Shown: positions 34,881 through 47,037, numbered from the stretch's first letter. The stretch is DNA of 64,000 nt from Gentiana macrophylla (GCA_026214975.1 CM047808.1:5817262-5881261); one strand, 5' to 3'. Program-made: numbers and translations. Notes: generated by a model not told the origin, from the sequence alone.

Positions 34881-36506
34881 TCATGGCCAAAACGGTGACG
34901 TCCAACTTTAACCGGCAGAGTACCGGGTCGGAAGCACTATAGTGACGAGCAAGGTCGTATCCCACGAGGAATTGGTCAAGTACCACAATCAGTTCCGTAT
35001 TTATTTTAGGCTCACAAAAATTTGTGGAGTAATCTATAGCTAGAGAAATAAAAATGTTGACTTTGAAATATATGAATGGAGAAATAACTAAACTATGATC
35101 AGGAACACTACTCTTAATACCGTTACCGAATCACTAAGGATGAGCCTTAACCTACCAACCAACCAATAGCTTCTAATGAATGTGTTGTGGGTGCAATCTC
35201 CTAAACTGGTCCATAGGCGCTAATATCACAACCTAGTTACCCTATATTCGGTTTCACAGTCCCCACTATGGGATTTAATTGACCTAATATGATTAGGAAC
35301 TATAAGACGCTCCGCATCCACCGAGTTCACGGCTTAGCTAGAAAAACCTTACCAAGGAACAGGTTGCGAAAAACTCGACTAGTTCGTGCATGACAATCCT
35401 AAAATCCTAGTTCGCACACTCCCTCGCAAAATACATTTATAAAGTTCGTGTGTGGAATCATGAATCAAGTGATCAGTTTAATTCAAGCGTTAAGATCAAA
35501 TTTTAGGACACAACAATCTAAAAGATTTAATTTTTAAGCTCCACTCATCCCTAAATCATCGTTTATGCATCAATTTCGTGATCCATCACATAATTTAGCT
35601 ATTATAAAATTTAGCTATTCATAATAAAATCAAGAACACAAGAAATCATAAATAAATTGGTAAACAACATGATAAAAAGTTAAATAAAATTACCACAAAA
35701 AAATCAAGAATCCACCACTCGAATAAATCACTATTTGTGTTGAAATCGCAAAATAAAATAAATAAACTGTTGATGTTCTAAGGGAATTTTTGCAGGAAAA
35801 TAAAATAGATCCACTCTAATGGAAGGGAAAAAACTGCTGCAGAGAAATATAAAATTGTGCTATAAAAACTGTGTGTTGAAATTTGACCTAGGTGGCTTTT
35901 TATATATATCCAAATAGCCGGCGTCGCATAACATAATTGGGGGTCCGTCCCTTATTGCACACCACGACCTCCTTCAGTCTTCAATGGGCATGGGCCCCTA
36001 TGACTATAATTTGCTGCTTGCCTTTGATTTTAATTTTTTTTTTCTTTCTTAATATTATTCATAAGGAGTGAAAAGAAAGAAGTACTGAGACTTCCCTTCT
36101 CATTCAACACCAACTTTGGGATCCCCAAACAAACTACGTTAATAATTTTATTTTATTTTATTTATTTATTTTTTTTTTTCGATCGCCTAATTTGAATCTC
36201 CTGTCGTTTCCTTTCATGAACTTCGTTTTGGACAATTTTCATACCGTTGTGATCCTCATCACGCCCTTTGTCACGCCGTGCCTATAACAAAAATAAACCA
36301 CATACCCAAGCGTGACAAATACCAATAAAACACACAAGAATCACCCAAAAATATGGAGATTTCGGACGTAAACGTCCTATCGTCTCGTGATTTAACCCGT
36401 GGTGAAATGTGTCTATAAAAACCACTAAACTACCCAAACCACATCGAATATGCTACAAATAGGGAGTAAAATGCACACGAAATTATAGCAAAGTTGACTC
36501 ATATCA
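34881..36506 (-). repeat. 5' LTR of the gag-protease element
   Basis: TCATGGCC (second base changed from TG) to ATATCA, 1626 bp. Nearly collinear with 28359-29960; differences are scattered substitutions and small indels. Confidence 0.9.
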
Positions 36507-36511
36507 CTAAC
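36507..36511. repeat. Target duplication CTAAC (right)
   Basis: Matches 28354-28358 exactly. Confidence 0.9.
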
Positions 36512-36886
36512 CAAAAGTGACACGACGTTTAATCTTATTACTATGCAAGTATGTACTTATTATTTGTTATTAACTAGCCACCCAAGTGTTTTCAAGGAAA
36601 AAGCTCACCTTATCAATTCTACTCCCTCACTTAGACAGCTAGACTTCACATCCAATCAAGTACACATACATTGATGAACTCTAGTTCATCAAAGCACAAG
36701 CCCCTTCATGCCTTTCCGACGGTCCCGAATTTCAACTCCCTTGAAGAGTACATTCGGTGTGGGAACTAAACGCATCAGAAGCTCAATCAAGGCTTGTTTA
36801 GGTTTAATTAATGTTATAAGATCAAAGAACAACATTCAAGACTAGATTCATGGCTTGAAACAAGTTATTCATAAAAAATAGGGCCA

Positions 36887-37140
36887 GTGCCCCCGCACTT
36901 GGATCTGAAGACGCCAGCGAGCGAATTCGAGGCTCATCGAAACTCTCTGGCGAGCGGTGCGTCCAGTCGCTTCTAGCAGTGCGTCCGCGCAAGCCTCGAA
37001 TGTAAAACAAACTTTACGCCTACCCCCGGGCGCTCAAGATCGCACCTGCAGCAAGGCCCAGACCGAGACTCTGAACGTAAAAATGGACCTTCTGTGTTTC
37101 CATTGCGCCCGCACTGGCCTTGGTGCATCCGCACCAAGCC
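36887..37140. repeat. GTGCGYCCGCAC-rich block in the solo LTR
   Basis: GC- and CpG-rich words such as AGTGCGTCCGCGC and GCGCCCGCACTGG recur here, and a related block lies at 11185-11360 in the other LTR. The rest of both LTRs is AT-rich. Confidence 0.7.
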
Positions 37141-37824
37141 CAGAAAACCCCAAAACTCAGTTTTTCTACCCTTAAACGATCCCTACTCGTTCCCAAACAT
37201 GTTCAACATCATAACACTTAGAAAAAAAATAGCATAGAAACATAACTTTTAAGCAAGCTAATCCAACCTAAACTCTCAGAAAAACTGCAGCAAAACTTGA
37301 TCTTCTCTGCAAAAACTTATGTGATCAATCCATATTTAAATTAAATACGATCACATGCTTCTAACCATACAAAACCATGAATTAATGAAATTGAATCCAT
37401 CAAACTCAGTCAAGAACATAACTAGGGCTCGAAACATACCTTAGGAAAAACTCCAACTTTCTGGTGTTGAATCGACGCTCTCTTCACGACGATTCCGCTG
37501 ATCTACTCTACCTGTTAAGGTTTGACTTAGTAACTGGAAGATTTTTTTTTTTTTTTGAAATTTCTGATTTCTTTTTGGTTATGGGAACTAATGAGATTTA
37601 TTTTCCTTAAATAGAAAATCCCAAAATAATAATTTCTTATTATTTTTCCCTAGTTCTTAAAAATCAGATTTTCTCCCAAATATATATATACATATTTCAA
37701 CATATATACATATATTTTCGAAATAAAATACTTAACTCTATAAAAGAAGTAAAGGGATAATAATATTTCGTTTTCGCAAAATGACACGTCTACCCTTTCC
37801 CGAAAATCGGAATATTACAGTACA

Positions 37825-38150
37825 TATCGTTCTCGTATCCTTAAATAGCGAGTGAACAATTTATTTTATAAATTGTTATGTGTGTAATTCATTTATCATT
37901 ATTTGAATCCCTTTCAACTCATGTATTGAATTCAATAATGTCACTTTAGTTTCTCTCGTCATATCTATGAAGCCCTGATTTAGTTGAAAGGGATTACTTG
38001 TTAATTAAAACCATAAAAAACCTGAACCAGGCCGAACCAAACCGGTCCAAACAAGTGGTTTTAGTCTTAAATTTTTTTTAGATTGGTCTCAATAAGTGGA
38101 AACAATGTAAAAGGGTTCTGTTTTGCAAATGAAAATAACCGGCCCAACGA
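37825..38150. other. Intergenic, dispersed repeat
   Basis: 37905-37975 resembles 24065-24220 (TTTCAACTCA, TTTAGTTTCTCTYGTCA). No gene. Confidence 0.5.
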
Positions 38151-38152
38151 GA

Positions 38153-38490
38153 CCATGATCACCCCTGGCTATAGTCCATTCTTATTAAAAAGTAATATTT
38201 TCATATTTAACATACTAGTACATTATTATTACTATTTCAAATGAAAATCGTTATGTTTAAGACTATGATCACCCCTGGCTATAGTCCATTACATCGTTTA
38301 AGGTAAGAAAATCTCTAGGGATTCGTTATGTTTATGATGTTTAAGACTATGTTTACGATTTTCATACTAGTGATCATAGTCTTAAACATAACGATTTTCA
38401 TTTGCAAGAAATAGTAATAATAATGTACTAGTATGTTAAATAAGAAAATATTACTTTTTAATAAGAATGGACTAAAGCCAGGGGTGATCA
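38153..38490. repeat. Long inverted repeat (hairpin)
   Basis: Arms 38153-38275 and about 38368-38490 are near-perfect complements, each about 120 bases (both contain CATACTAGTACATTATTATT or its complement). Shorter copies of GACTATGATCACCCCTGG and of GTAAGAAAATCTCTAGGG surround the arms. No terminal motif or target copies were identified. Confidence 0.82.
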
Positions 38491-38599
38491 TAGTCTTAAA
38501 CATAACGATTTTCTTACCTAGACATCATATAAAAAACACTGTAAGAAAATCTCTAGGGATTCGTTATGTTTATGATGTACTACCTTAAACGATGAGACC

Positions 38600-39640
38600 A
38601 TGGTGAACTGACTAAAGTTTAATATCGACTGGAGTTTGGGTCTCAGAATCTAACCACCGGTAGTGCCCCAATACACTTAGAGTGACTGCTTAATGCGAGT
38701 CGTTAGTTTAGGACACTCTAGTGGGGCTGGACTCATACGTGAAAGGGTTAACATATGATTGGACCGATTTGATAAGATGATCCCACACTAAGTCTATAAC
38801 GAGAAATTCTAAATGAATCATTAGATGACCATTCATAGATTGAAACTTAATCATGTTGTGATTATAGACTCATGCCTTTCTAGCAGTGGTGTAAGATTCG
38901 GCGGTACGTACTGTTAGCTAAGTGGTGCTTTCCTTAATCTCGACCATTTTAGCATCATTCATGGATTGGTAACCTGGAATGTAAGTCACAAAGAAAGAGT
39001 ATACTGCTTCCTCGGAAAAGACCTTGCCGGAAGTTTTCGGATTCCACTCATCTTCATCTACTTCACCAAGTGTTAGTATAAACCTCTTCTCCCTTTATGC
39101 ATTAGATCTTGTTTAATGTCTCTACAGTAACAACATTTCAGAATAAAAAGACACTACAAACATATAAGTGCGTACATTAAGTATAAAAGATAATTAAATA
39201 ACACTACGGTACACCAGATATACACACTCACTCCTGGGTTGAAGGGAGAAATTAAGATTTTAGTTTCAGTGCTGTGAGTTATCGGGAATTCCCGGCACCA
39301 TGCCTCGCTCCTGGGCTATGTTAAAAAGTACAACTTTTATATGCCGGAGCTGGTTGGAATATTCCGTCTGCAACCTCAAATTGATTCAAAGCCGTTAGAG
39401 AAACAAACTCGAATTGTATCATTATTAACTGACCTCCAGTAGATTATCGGTTATAGTAAAATTATTATCAGTTAATTACGGTGATTAATTTCAATATAAT
39501 ATTAGTTACAACATTTTATGTTAGTACAATCACTATATTGAGTTAAATTGCATGATTTGTTTTTAGTTAGATATTTTCAGTACATATAGCATGCATTATT
39601 TAGTACGAATATTTATTGGGTGGTTTTGTCACACCTTTTT
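38600..39640. other. Intergenic, unassigned
   Basis: Single-copy-looking sequence of moderate GC without an open frame over 60 residues or RNA gene. It may be a decayed LTR, but no termini are seen. Confidence 0.45.
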
Positions 39641-39989
39641 TTACTATTGACACCCATTTTTGATTATTTGTTCTGATTAACAAAACGTCAGTGACACTGT
39701 TGTTGCTATTGAAAACCAACGTCAGTGACACTGACACTGACACTGACGTTGCTATTCAAAAACGAAATTCAATCGCACTGTTGTTTCTAAGTTGTGACAC
39801 TTTTATAACATAAATGTCGGTGCCACTGACGTTCGTTTTTGAACACCAACGTCAGTGTCATTGGTGTTGGTTTTCAATAGCAACAACAGTGCCACTGACG
39901 TTTCGTTCATTAAAAACAACCGTGGTACCGGTAGTATTTTTTTGTGGTGCCGGGAGTGATAGGGTGTCAGTACTAAAAAGGGGTGTGCC
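39629..39989. mobile_element. Foldback MITE with CGTCAGTGACACTG repeats
   Basis: Ends TCACACCTTTTTTTACTATT and, on the other strand, GGCACACCCCTTTTTAGTAC are inverted and both run on to GACACCC. Inside, ACGTCAGTGACACTGACACTG-type words occur in both orientations. No clear target copies. Confidence 0.62.
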
Positions 39990-40431
39990 AATAGAACCCC
40001 CTATTTATATAGCATGCATTATTTAGTACAAATATTTCAGTAGGTATATCACTGGTTTCACACTAAACCTGGAGTGAACTATGAGGCCAAGTATAGTAGC
40101 TTCATTTGTTCCCTCTTGAAGCGTAGACATTGCTTACGGGTATTCATGCTCACTCATTCAGTTTATATGTTTTTCAGATGAGACTTAGTGTATATGAAAG
40201 GTGGTGAAACACCGCCTGATCCACTACCCTAGCTAGATTTGTCAAAGGAGGCGTGTGGACTTATGTGTTTCTAGAATAGGGAGCAATGTTTTTAGAATTC
40301 CACAAAGAAGTGTTGGTGGGACTAGGTTACGGGTTCTCGGGAACATGAATAGTTAAGCGTCATTTGAGTTTTATGATGATGTAATAATGAGGGCATGGAC
40401 CCACCAACAGTTGAATAAGGTGACACGTAGG
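39990..40431. other. Intergenic, left flank of the Tat element
   Basis: No gene. GTTGGTGGGAC (40310) and its complement GACCCACCAAC (40399) form a short inverted repeat. GTAGG at 40427-40431 is the left target copy of the Tat insertion. Confidence 0.5.
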
Positions 40432-41092
40432 TGATGTTGCACTGAACACCAGATTTGCGGTAACAGTGTTTATCTTGTGGATATAAGGCTGTGATGAGTG
40501 ATTTCGACGGTGAGGGCACGGTGGCGTTTTTAGAACAGTGGTGGCGGTTTAGGCGTAAATAATGAACAAGTTTATCTGTTGATAAATTAGCAGAGTTTAC
40601 GCTTGTAGTAGTGTATTATAGCTTAAAGTTTGAGAGATTGAAAATCCTCTATTTATTACAAGGTGATCCCCTATTTATAGGCTAAAAAGTAAGTCGGTCT
40701 ACTGTTCATTGACAAGACAACTGAGAGTATATAGCTAAGTTAACTCAGTATGCAATACAAGTGTCTAGCCAATTTGTCATGATTGGCCAAATTGTTTTGT
40801 CATTTGGATTGTTAAGGATGGCGGGCAGCGATCAGCGGCCATCGGTCTGTGCGGCGATCAGCGGACTCATTTGCGCCTTGTCATAAGATGAATTTGCCTA
40901 TCTGGGTAGAAATCACATGGAGAAGATGGATCCGGCTTACTGTTGGCGGACAGGACCCGGCTTGTAGCTAGCGGGTAAGAGATGATGGTGGCAGCGGCCA
41001 GAGGAGATGGTAACCCATCTAACTATGTAGATGGGCCATAAATGTAGGCCCAATATGGATGAACAGGGCCCCATTCCGATCCGGGTATATCA
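40432..41092 (-). repeat. 3' LTR of the Tat element
   Basis: TGATGTTGCACTG to GGTATATCA, 661 bp. The polypurine tract (AGAGTAGGGGGCCAT on the minus strand, 41093-41107) adjoins it. Confidence 0.92.
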
Positions 41093-41702
41093 ATGGCCCC
41101 CTACTCTGTGCCTGGCGTGTCCGCCAAGGCGGAGAGTAGATCTCTGAAGAACTTTTGGTGAAGCTCCTTTGTGGTCGCTCGTGACAGAGGTATGCCGATA
41201 CTGTTTTAGCGGGCTTGGACCAGTGTTGGTGAAAACCACCAGTTGTATGTTGTGCATTGCAGCGAACATGCTTGAATCAGTGTTAGTATCGTGTAGCGAA
41301 TTACTGATTATATGCTGCGCATTTGTAGCGGACAGGCTTAATTGCCGACAACGCTCTGTCGGGCTTAGTCAGGTGATAATATTCTGTCAGTGATGTTTTG
41401 TCAGAATAAGCCATAGCGGACACTGATTGATGTTAGCCGCTTGAGTAATGTCGGGAGATAATGATGTGCCGAGGCCGCTTATTCTGCGGACAAGTTGATG
41501 GTCGCTTTAAAAGGTTTGATCGGTTGGAAAATATAAACGGATGTATCGGTACACTAAACGTCACATCATCCACGTGCTCGACACGGCGGTTGGGGACCGA
41601 ACCGCCCCTTGCTCGATTGGCGGAGGAAAATCGGTAACCGCTCCCACCATCATTACTTTTGAATTTTGAATTCCAAACGTCGTTCCCCCTTAATCCTCTC
41701 TC

Positions 41703-41710
41703 TATAAATA
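41703..41710 (+). promoter_or_regulatory. TATA box for the antisense gene
   Basis: TATAAATA within CTCTATAAATAGGGG on the plus strand, the canonical plant TATA context. Transcription would begin about 41735, 500 bases before the antisense start codon. It points away from the LTR, so the antisense gene has its own promoter. Confidence 0.7.
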
Positions 41711-41865
41711 GGGGTACTCCCCCAAACACTTCCACTTTTCCGTTCTTTTCTCCTGATAAATTCCTCCGGTGATAACGCAAGGAAATTCCGGCGATTGCAA
41801 GCAGATTCCGACGAGCGCTTATTCCAGTCAAAGCTCGACGCTTTATCACCTCCATTATCAATTAG

Positions 41866-42229
41866 GTACGATATTTCACTTCCTCATTTGCTTTCTGAAT
41901 CGATTAAGCATTTACTTATTAGACTGTTCTTGCTAGATACACGTACAATGTGTTTTTGCCTCTGCGATTTTACCTCTCTCTGATGCATGCCATGATTGCT
42001 AGTGTTTGCCTCCGTATGGGTATTGGGTTTGGAGTTTGAATGCGTGTTGTTTTAAGCTTTTTCTGGTTTGAATTTAAGGTTTTTCTGGTGAATTGGGGGT
42101 TTTTCTGGGCTTTTGTATTTGTTTGAGGAAGATGGAAGGGCGAGGTGTCGGGGTGTGACTGTTTTCACCTCGGCCCCATTTCCATGTCCGGGTGATAAAC
42201 TGATCCACCTTGCCCTTTTTCTTTTCCAG
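41866..42229 (+). other. Putative 5' UTR intron of the antisense gene
   Basis: Donor TTAG/GTACGA and acceptor TTTTCCAG/A, with a T-rich stretch before the acceptor. The start codon follows one base after the acceptor. Predicted from consensus only. Confidence 0.55.
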
Positions 42230-42230
42230 A

Positions 42231-45186
42231 ATGTCATCAGATCACACACAATCGGACGAAGAGGTCAGGGCCGCTGCTGGCTATGGGTCAGAGGAGGTGA
42301 GTATGGAGGATGCTTCCTCCAGCGAAGCTGAGGAAGAGTTCGAAGATGAGGTCGAGGTCGAAGATGTATCCGATATTGGTGATGGCGATGCTGAGGTCGA
42401 GGTCGAAGATGACGATCAGATGGCACTGAGCAGGCTACTAACCAGAATGGAAAAAACTCTGAATACTGGAGCCGCCAAACGTAGCGGCAAGCTCAAGGAA
42501 GCCGTGGAAGCCGTTGATCCGTCGGAGAAACCAAGGAAATCTCCCAAGGTTGTGGTGTCCAAGAGGAAAGCCGCAAGTGTCCCTGAGCCCGCAAAAAGGA
42601 AAAGGGCTCCTAGGAAAAGGTCCGATGACGTCGAGAACGAACTCGCAGAACAAAAGCGTGCAGACAGCGATCTTATATCTCGATGGAAAGAGTTCAAAGA
42701 TCGAGAAGATTATACCTCGGCGTTATCGGCATACGATATACCAGCGGACTATCGTTTTGCCAGCATGGGTGCGACCAATGTGTCGTGGGTTTGTGGCCGG
42801 GAACATCAAGACTATCTGTGGTTGCACTATGACCATCTCGCGGCCGGGCTCAGACCTCCCTTTGACCCATTTTTTGTTAATTTTATGGAGGAGCTGTAGG
42901 TGATGCCCTGCGACCTTAGCCTTGGGGTTGTTCGCGTGGTCATGTCGTTTATCATAATTAGTAGGTTGAGCGGACGCGAACCGCCGATGCCGATGGTTTT
43001 ATACTTTTATAGTTTCTCCCGGAAAGGCGGGGCCGGTCAAATTCAGCCGCGAAGTAGATCTAGCCATGGGAGGCCCCGCTTGTTGTTCGATCTTCCAGAC
43101 AAGGTAACGGACTGGGATAAGAGATGTATGAAGGTTGAATCCCGGGTAGGATGGCCGTTTCCGAAGTTGCCGGTGAACTCGGTTAAAACCGAACACTTGG
43201 TAAAAATAAAGACTCAATTCGATGATGACACCTTTATATCCGGTGAAAGAAGATCAGGCTATACCCGCAGAGTGAACCTCAAGCTCGCGCATTTAATCGG
43301 CGGTTGTTATTGGATGTCGGCCAGCCCTATCTTAGGCAAATTTGGACTTTCGGGGCCGGCGTTGGCGCCCTTGATTGTAGTCGAGTCTCTGCCGACTCAC
43401 CCAGACTGGTATGGTGAGTGTCACCATGGCAGGTTCATGCCTTCTCAATGTGGTATCTGCGGCGGTTACCCTAATATGCGAGCACCGAGTATGATTTTTA
43501 CTTGTATTCTTTTAGATTCTTTTCATAATATGTTTTTTCTCATATCCTCTGGTCGCTAATAAACAATTGTTCTCCGCAGGTACCATGGATAAATTAGTCC
43601 GTCGCAGTCAGCTGACAAAGAAAAAGACCCTCGGCGAGGTGAAGAGAGCCGCTGAACTAAAGGGGATCAAAACATCCCTTCCAATGGTCGACTTACAAAC
43701 AGCGGCGGCCGGTGCTTCTGGAGCTAAGGTCGTGAAATCATCCCAGCCGCCAGTTATAGAGAAAACTGCAGCGGGCAAAACTCTGAAGCAGACTACTCTG
43801 TCAAAACCGCCTGTGGGTGATAAGAAGAAAAGGGCTGCGGTTGAAGAGATTGAGCCCGATGGAGATGATAGCGGCGTGCAGGAGGTCCCTCATCTCAAGA
43901 GATCCAAAACTGACAAAGGCAAAGAGAAAGCTGTTGATCAAGGCAAACCTGTGGCCGATGAGGTGGTATCTGCGGGTACGAAGGTAGTAGTGCCCTTTGC
44001 CGGAGTCCCTATCGGGCCTAGAGGTTGTCCCGCCGCCTGGTTGGACAAAGAGTTCATGCGGCAACAACCTCTCGACCTGGCCATGGCGCGCACAATTTCA
44101 AGAGGTATCGCTGATGTGCCCCCGCTGAGACATTTCAGATGGGGTATCCCTAATGATATCCAGATGGAGGTAGGCCGCGGGATAGCGGACACGGTTGTGC
44201 TGGCGGATCAAGTTGATCCCCGCCGTGCCTTTCTCGGGAGTATTGAAGATTTGTGGGGCTTATACGGCGCCACGGTGAGCATGGTAAACCTCATTTCTTG
44301 TTCTTGTTTTTCATTCCTTTTATTGTCGTTTTCCTCAAGTCAATATTGACTCCGCTGTTGATTTTTCTTCCTTTAGGTTGGTATGCGGCAGCACGATTCG
44401 TCAATGATTACAGAAGCACCATAGCTGAAAGTGTCAATGTCAGGAAAGAGCTGGTCGAAACTCAGAAAGCTCTTGGGGCCGCAAATGCCGTGTCCGCTGG
44501 GCTTCGTGGGCGGTTAAACGCAGCTGAGGCAGAGAATGAGAAACTGAGGGCGCAGCTGACCGAGACCCAGAAAGTTAACTCTGACCTCGTGGAGCAGGGT
44601 AAATCTGTTGATCGGGCCATGCAGGAGATGAAGCTTAAAGTTACCGAGGCCCAAGCTCATTGGGAAGCCGAGCAAGCGGCGTACTGGATCTGCGGGGCTG
44701 CCCGAAGGATCTAGGCTCAAGTGTTGAAGGTCAGCTCAAGGCCGCTTCTGATGACGGCTTTATGATGGGATATGACCAAGGGTTTTATCATATCGCGAGG
44801 TGCGTCCTGGCTCATGACGGCAGTACACCCGACCTTGATGTCCTAGAGGAATGGATTCTCACCCATCCCTTCTCAGATTATCTAAGAGAATTTCATGATC
44901 GCATACCCTTTTCTGATATTGAGCTTCAGCGCTATGTTGTTAGAGTGTGATCTGATTGGGTGGCCCATTTGTGATTGAGGCGAATCTGAGAGAGCGTGTG
45001 CGCTTGGCTACAGAAGCAAGAGAGAGAGCGGATGAAGAGGGCGAGCAGGTTGGGGGTGAGGTGGAGCAAACCGCTGAGCCGTTGGTAGAGCCCTCCGTAT
45101 CTGAGACAAATGCTGATCAGATGCTGCATCATTCTCTCCGCGAAGAGAATGTCCATAACGAAGAGATGCGGCCTGAGAATTCATAG
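42231..45186 (+). pseudogene. Antisense Tat gene (putative gypsy-type transposon domain), spliced
   Basis: Starts MSSDHTQSDEE with a good context just after an intron acceptor. Residues 20-75 are very acidic and 100-145 are Lys/Arg-rich. Then comes LWLHYDHLAAGLRPPFDPFF and, after an in-frame TAG at 42897-42899, VMPCDLSLGVVRVVMSFI, the domain Pfam calls putative gypsy type transposon (Transposase_28). Introns at 43489-43579 (joins A/PST/MDK in frame) and 44275-44376 have GT-AG ends. The third exon (43580-44274) is Lys-rich; the fourth is a coiled coil (RKELVETQKALGAANAV). Frameshifts near 44377, 44690 and 44950 break it. Role in the element is unknown. Confidence 0.8.
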
Positions 45187-45900
45187 ATTTCTGCCTTTGT
45201 TTTGTAAAACATTATTCTGAGTTCGCATATGCATAACCTTCTCCTTTCCGCACTTTTATCCGTACATTTGTTTTTGTAATAATTAGTATGCACCTTGTCC
45301 AAATTATAAGTTTGTTTTCTGTCCGCTTTTGATGTACGCTTGTGTCTTGTCTCAATTTATTACCTAAATTGAGTCCGATTATGTGGTTATACGGCCCCTT
45401 GTTTTAGATAAGATTTCAGGTCGAACTTGTGTGGACTCATCTTCGAGATATGCCCCACTTGAATCTTATCTGAAATAACTTGCGCTCTGGAAGCTCGTGG
45501 CCGCTTTAAATTTTCCCCAAAGTGAAGTCGACCGAAGGTTTGTTGAAAAAACTTTTGAGCACGACTCTTTTCTATCCGCGCATACTTATAATTATTTGCA
45601 TAAAAGAGAATGTAAAATCGGGCTTTATTAATTTTGACTCACCCCGCTAGATGAGTAAAGATTACAAGCAAAATAAGAAAGCCTAACCACTCACGTCGTA
45701 AACGAGAGGATAGCCATAACCCTAACCGATTTATTACATGTAGTACCTTTTGAGGTTGTCCGCATGCCAAGGTCTATTGAGCTCGTAGCCTTGATGATTT
45801 ACGAGGACATAAGTCCACTTTTTGACCTCCCTTGCGACTTGATAAGGGCCTTCCCAATTTCTTTGTTAGCTTTCCTTTATTAGGCTCCATACCCGTGGCT
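45187..45900. other. Spacer between antisense gene and integrase
   Basis: No open frame supported. The two convergent genes end on either side, so both polyadenylation regions should lie here. Confidence 0.6.
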
Positions 45901-45903
45901 TCT

Positions 45904-47017
45904 TTACTGTTTGAAGAACGAAATCCCGACTTTAAATGAGTGGTCACGGATTCGTTTGTCGTGTTGTTGTTTAGCGATTTGCTTGTAGTTCGCTAATCGA
46001 TGATAAGTCGCTATTCTTTTTTCCTCCACTAGATCCAAGTCGATCTGTCTGTTTAAAAGATTATCCGCTGGGTCATACAATGCGACCCTGATGTTGGGTA
46101 AAGCCATTTCAACTGGAGTCATAGCCTCTAATCCATAAGTAAGAGCAAAAGGAGTTTCTCCTGTGGGTGTTTTGATAGTGGTGCGGAGTGCCCAAAGTAT
46201 ATCGGGTAACTCATCAACCCACCCTCCTGCTTTCACTTTGTCGTCCACGCTTTTCTTCAACATTTTGATTATTTGTTTGTTGCCGGCCTCGCTTGGCGTT
46301 TCTCGAGGATAAGCTACCGATGATTTGCCGGTGTTTGACTTTGAATTCGCCGCAAAGAGATCGAAGTCCTTCCTAAATTGCGGCCGTGATCCGATACACG
46401 CGCCGCGGACGCCAAAGCGTGAAAAAAATCGATCGTGTAAGAAGTATCCTGCCGCTTTTGCGGTTATCTTAACCATAGGTTTTGCCTCAATCCACTTTGT
46501 AAAATAATCCACGGCTACTATGATAACTTTGCATCCGCCTCTTCCTGGTGGAAAAGGTCCGATGAGATCGAGTCCCCACATGTCGAAGGCCAAGGTGCGA
46601 CCACAACGCTTTGTTCGACAGATGGTATTCGGGGGATGTCTGCGTGTTTTTGACACTCCGGACATTCTCTTACCAGCTTTTCTGAGTCTTTAAGGATGGT
46701 TGGCCAATAATACCCTGCGGTTATGACCTTACGTGCTAAGAGCGGCTAGCGGGGTGGCCCCCCACACCCCCTTGGTGAAGTTCGATAAGGATTGTCTTGC
46801 TCTCTTCCTCTCGAACACATCGTAAAAGAGGCCTAGTTGCGGACCTTACGTAGAGTATTCCATTGTTTATAATATACTGGTCTGCTCTTTTCTTAAGAGC
46901 GCGAGCTTTGTCCGTCCCCTCGGGTAGTAGGCCTGCTTCTATGTAAGCTTGAACTTCATCAATCCAACATGTAGTTGGTCTTTGGTATGTCAATTTCCAT
47001 GATTTGTGCTTCCTCAA
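45904..47017 (-). pseudogene. Tat integrase, catalytic Asp lost
   Basis: The N-terminal part (47017-46736) ends at ELHQGGVGGHP, the start of the HHCC finger, then a stop intervenes. The core (46665-45904) shows MWGLDLIGPFPPG and VDYFTKWIEAKP (first Asp) and SEAGNKQIIKML (catalytic Glu). The middle motif, expected as SDHGPQF or similar, reads IGSRPQFRKDF, so the second Asp is gone, probably by a small deletion. The C-terminal part (LPDILWALRTTIKTPTGETP, ALTYGLEAMTPVE) is well kept. Confidence 0.85.
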
Positions 47018-47037
47018 TAGCGGGTATGGCTAGATAC

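Larger units (their letters stand above)
28359..36506 (-). mobile_element. Complete gypsy-type LTR element with gag and protease only
   Basis: Two LTRs (28359-29960 and 34881-36506), exact CTAAC target copies, tRNA-Asp PBS and polypurine tract are all present. The 4.9-kb interior encodes gag and aspartic protease related to the Athila-like element at 1-8494. Between the protease and the 3' LTR, 1.8 kb lacks any RT, RNase H or integrase motif in any frame. It is therefore non-autonomous for pol, in the manner of TR-GAG elements, and must have been moved by a relative. LTRs are about 95% alike by eye. Confidence 0.9.
27549..37819 (-). mobile_element. Chromovirus-type solo LTR split by a nested element
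   Basis: Left end TGTAACGCC, right end AATATTACA, flanked by identical GTACA (27544-27548 and 37820-37824). Removing the nested element at 28359-36506 and one CTAAC copy leaves a continuous LTR of about 2.1 kb, homologous to 10280-12275. There is no PBS, polypurine tract or coding sequence, so it arose by recombination between two LTRs before the nested insertion. Minus orientation follows from the start TGTAATATTCCG at 37819. Confidence 0.85.

Noticed and set aside
41433..41861. 142-residue minus-strand frame near the Tat 3' LTR
   Set aside because: It overlaps the TATA box and 5' leader of the plus-strand gene, has no domain and lies where Tat elements have no sense gene.
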